Source: an uncultured Bacilli bacterium (lineage in GTDB: Bacteria > Bacillota_I > Bacilli_A > RF39 > UBA660). From it: a stretch of DNA of 6,287 bases. The DNA lies in assembly GCA_947624855.1 (NCBI GenBank), contig CANQMC010000072.1, positions 1-6,287 of the forward strand. Direction: 5' to 3'. Both the position numbers and the translations under genes were made by a program. The notes under the pieces were generated by a model. The model did no database searches. It was not told where the DNA came from and was given only the letters and a program-made list of their open reading frames with translations. Of the stretch, positions 4,783 through 6,287 are shown one piece after another. How positions within the stretch are numbered: position 1 is the stretch's first letter; each line of letters begins with the position of its first letter.

Positions 4783-6287
4783 ATGATATTAAATGTTATT
4801 AAGGAAGGTGAATATACAAGTAATAATACAGGTAAATTAAAAAATAAAACTAAGGATTCAAATGTTGATAAAGTACAATTAAAGAGAATTAAAGAACTTT
4901 TAAATGAAAGTAAATTAAGATATGTTTCAGCTAATGTTAGACATCTTTTAGGTTTAACAAAACCAGATGATCCAGATTGCTTTACAAAAGCAAAAAATAT
5001 TGTACGAAGGGTTGTTCAAGTTGGAGAAAAATTTAGAGTAATTCTTTATATAAGATTATCACAAGAAGATGGTGATCTTGAAGATGGAGATGTATCTGGA
5101 AGTATCAAAAACCAATTACTATTTTTACTAGACGAATGTGAAAAGAGAGGTTGGGTTGTCGTTGGTATCTTTTGTGAAGAAGATATTAGTGGTGTAGATG
5201 ATAATAGACCAGAATGGTTAAAATCTATTCGTTTTGCAGAAGTTGGAAATACTGAAATAGTTTTATGTAAAAGTCAATCAAGATTTACTCGTTCAATGGA
5301 AATGGTAGAGAAATATTTACATAAATGTTTTCCAGAATGGAATGTTAGATTTTTGGGATTAGTAGATAATTCTGATACTGATGTTGTTGAAAATAAAAAA
5401 TCAAGACAAATAAATGGTCTTGTTAATGAGTGGATGGTTGAAGATACATCAAAAAATACAAGAGCTACTTTAAATAGTATGAAAAGAAATGGACAATTCA
5501 CAGGAAGTTTTGCACCTTATGGATATTTTATAGATCCGAATGATAAACATCACTTAATACCGGATCCACATGCAAGACAAGCTATAAAAATTATGGCTGG
5601 TATGTTGAAACAAGGCAAAAGTATGCAATCAGTAATAGAAGTTCTTATGAGAAAAAAATTCTTAACACCAGCAGATTATAAGACATCATTAGGTATTCCA
5701 ATCAATCGAGGTACTATTATTAAAAGTATTAGATATAAGGTTGAAGAAGGCGAAACATTACAATCCATAGCAGACAAATTCTATGTTACTAGACAAGAAA
5801 TAAAGGAAAAGAGTCAATTAACTACTAATAAAGTAAAAGAAGGAGATATATTGATTATTCCTCATAAACAAAAATGGACAGGACACATGATTAGAAAAAT
5901 AGTAACAGATGAAACACAAATAGGATCTTTGGTACAAGGTAAAACTGAAAGAACAAGTTTTAAAAACAAAAAACCAATACCAAAACCCAAAGAAGAATGG
6001 ATTATTGTTCCCCATTGTCATGAGGCAAATTTAGATTTAGAAACATTTAATGCTGTTAATGCTTTATTTAAAGAAAATACTAGAAATAGAAGTCAAAAGA
6101 ATGGAGAAGTTCCATTATTCTCAAAAAAAGTGTATTGTGCTTGTTGTGGTAAAGCATTTAATAAAAATAGTGCACATGTAAAAGAAGGCACAAAAGAATA
6201 TTTACAATGTAGAGGTAATTCAGCTCAAAATGGACATATCTGTGATAATAGTGAAACAGTTGATTTAGAAGAATTAAAAACTTATGT
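4783..6287 (+). CDS. Large serine recombinase with an inserted LysM domain (3' end outside window)
   Basis: Large serine recombinases cut and rejoin DNA at attachment sites to integrate or excise mobile elements. The frame is open for 501 codons to the window edge. In order: an N-terminal extension (1-83); the resolvase-type catalytic domain from about 84, with Ser93 in YIRLSQED, and SGSIKNQ, EEDISGVDDNRPEW, KSQSRFTRS and GLVDNSDT as family motifs; the recombinase DNA-binding domain from about 225 (GSFAPYGY) to about 316; a LysM domain (317-360); the rest of the recombinase domain (KWTGHMIRKI, IGSLVQGKT); then a zinc ribbon with Cys452, Cys455, Cys476 and Cys487. The C-terminal coiled-coil region is missing beyond the window. 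GGAGGAG at 4767-4773 fixes the start. It presumably mobilises the element carrying the neighbouring genes; attachment sites are not identifiable here. Usual members start directly at the catalytic domain and have no LysM. Confidence 0.93.
   Translation, partial: MILNVIKEGEYTSNNTGKLKNKTKDSNVDKVQLKRIKELLNESKLRYVSANVRHLLGLTKPDDPDCFTKAKNIVRRVVQVGEKFRVILYIRLSQEDGDLEDGDVSGSIKNQLLFLLDECEKRGWVVVGIFCEEDISGVDDNRPEWLKSIRFAEVGNTEIVLCKSQSRFTRSMEMVEKYLHKCFPEWNVRFLGLVDNSDTDVVENKKSRQINGLVNEWMVEDTSKNTRATLNSMKRNGQFTGSFAPYGYFIDPNDKHHLIPDPHARQAIKIMAGMLKQGKSMQSVIEVLMRKKFLTPADYKTSLGIPINRGTIIKSIRYKVEEGETLQSIADKFYVTRQEIKEKSQLTTNKVKEGDILIIPHKQKWTGHMIRKIVTDETQIGSLVQGKTERTSFKNKKPIPKPKEEWIIVPHCHEANLDLETFNAVNALFKENTRNRSQKNGEVPLFSKKVYCACCGKAFNKNSAHVKEGTKEYLQCRGNSAQNGHICDNSETVDLEELKTY
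5731..5862 (+). other. LysM domain inside the serine recombinase
   Basis: Residues 317-360 match the LysM pattern along their whole length: YKVEEGETLQSIADKFYVT (strand, EGETL turn, first helix), QEIKEKSQL (second helix) and KVKEGDILIIP (final strand). The order, spacing and end Pro agree with the usual form of about 44 residues. The surrounding segments, LGIPINRGTIIKSI before and KWTGHMIRKIVTDETQIGSLVQGK after, are normally nearly adjacent in relatives, so the domain is inserted in a loop. LysM usually binds N-acetylglucosamine-containing polymers outside the cell; no signal peptide is present here. Confidence 0.85.

Noticed and set aside
5274..5501. Minus-strand ORF
   Set aside because: It is a shadow of the recombinase catalytic domain.
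5818..6021. Minus-strand Phe-rich ORF
   Set aside because: It arises from Lys-rich coding sequence of the recombinase on the other strand.
1..6287. CRISPR array, tRNA or rRNA genes
   Set aside because: No regularly spaced repeats, cloverleaf or rRNA-like conserved segments were seen.

Overview
The window is very AT-rich (roughly three quarters A+T by eye) and all convincing genes lie on the + strand. Strong Shine-Dalgarno sites (GAGGAGG, GGAGGTG, GGAGGAG), extended -10 promoters, TGG as the only Trp codon and TGA used as a stop point to a low-GC Firmicute with the standard bacterial code, such as a gut Clostridium-like or Erysipelotrichia-like organism. It does not look like a Mycoplasma with recoded TGA. 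A DNA methyltransferase, mixed small-molecule enzymes, a broken acetyltransferase, a lone sortase and a large serine recombinase together suggest cargo of an integrated mobile element. The genus cannot be named from the sequence.

Left part (1-997): the 3' portion of a cytosine-5 DNA methyltransferase. It is split into a large piece ending at 818 and a 58-residue piece (821-997) that carries the last conserved motifs. The small piece has its own strong ribosome binding site, so this may be a two-subunit enzyme rather than simple decay.

Middle (1037-2660): a promoter at 1037-1065 leads into three closely spaced genes. They encode a histidine-phosphatase-fold protein, a HAD-fold hydrolase and a GNAT acetyltransferase. 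Both phosphatase-like proteins lack one textbook active-site residue, and the GNAT protein stops about 60 residues early, at a point where a new promoter begins.

Right part (2649-6287): a TTGACA / extended -10 promoter is followed by a short leader with a terminator-like hairpin, then a class I SAM-dependent methyltransferase. A 92-residue protein of unknown function overlaps the start of a sortase (ATGA), and a 66-residue Lys/Glu-rich protein follows. A 98-base gap with inverted repeats then leads to a large serine recombinase that runs off the window.

The most unusual observation is in the recombinase. It has an N-terminal extension of about 83 residues and what reads as a complete LysM domain (residues about 317-360) between the two halves of its recombinase domain. 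LysM normally binds peptidoglycan or other polymers, and here it sits in a presumably cytoplasmic DNA-recombining enzyme encoded two genes after a sortase. The inverted repeats over the recombinase ribosome binding site suggest controlled expression.
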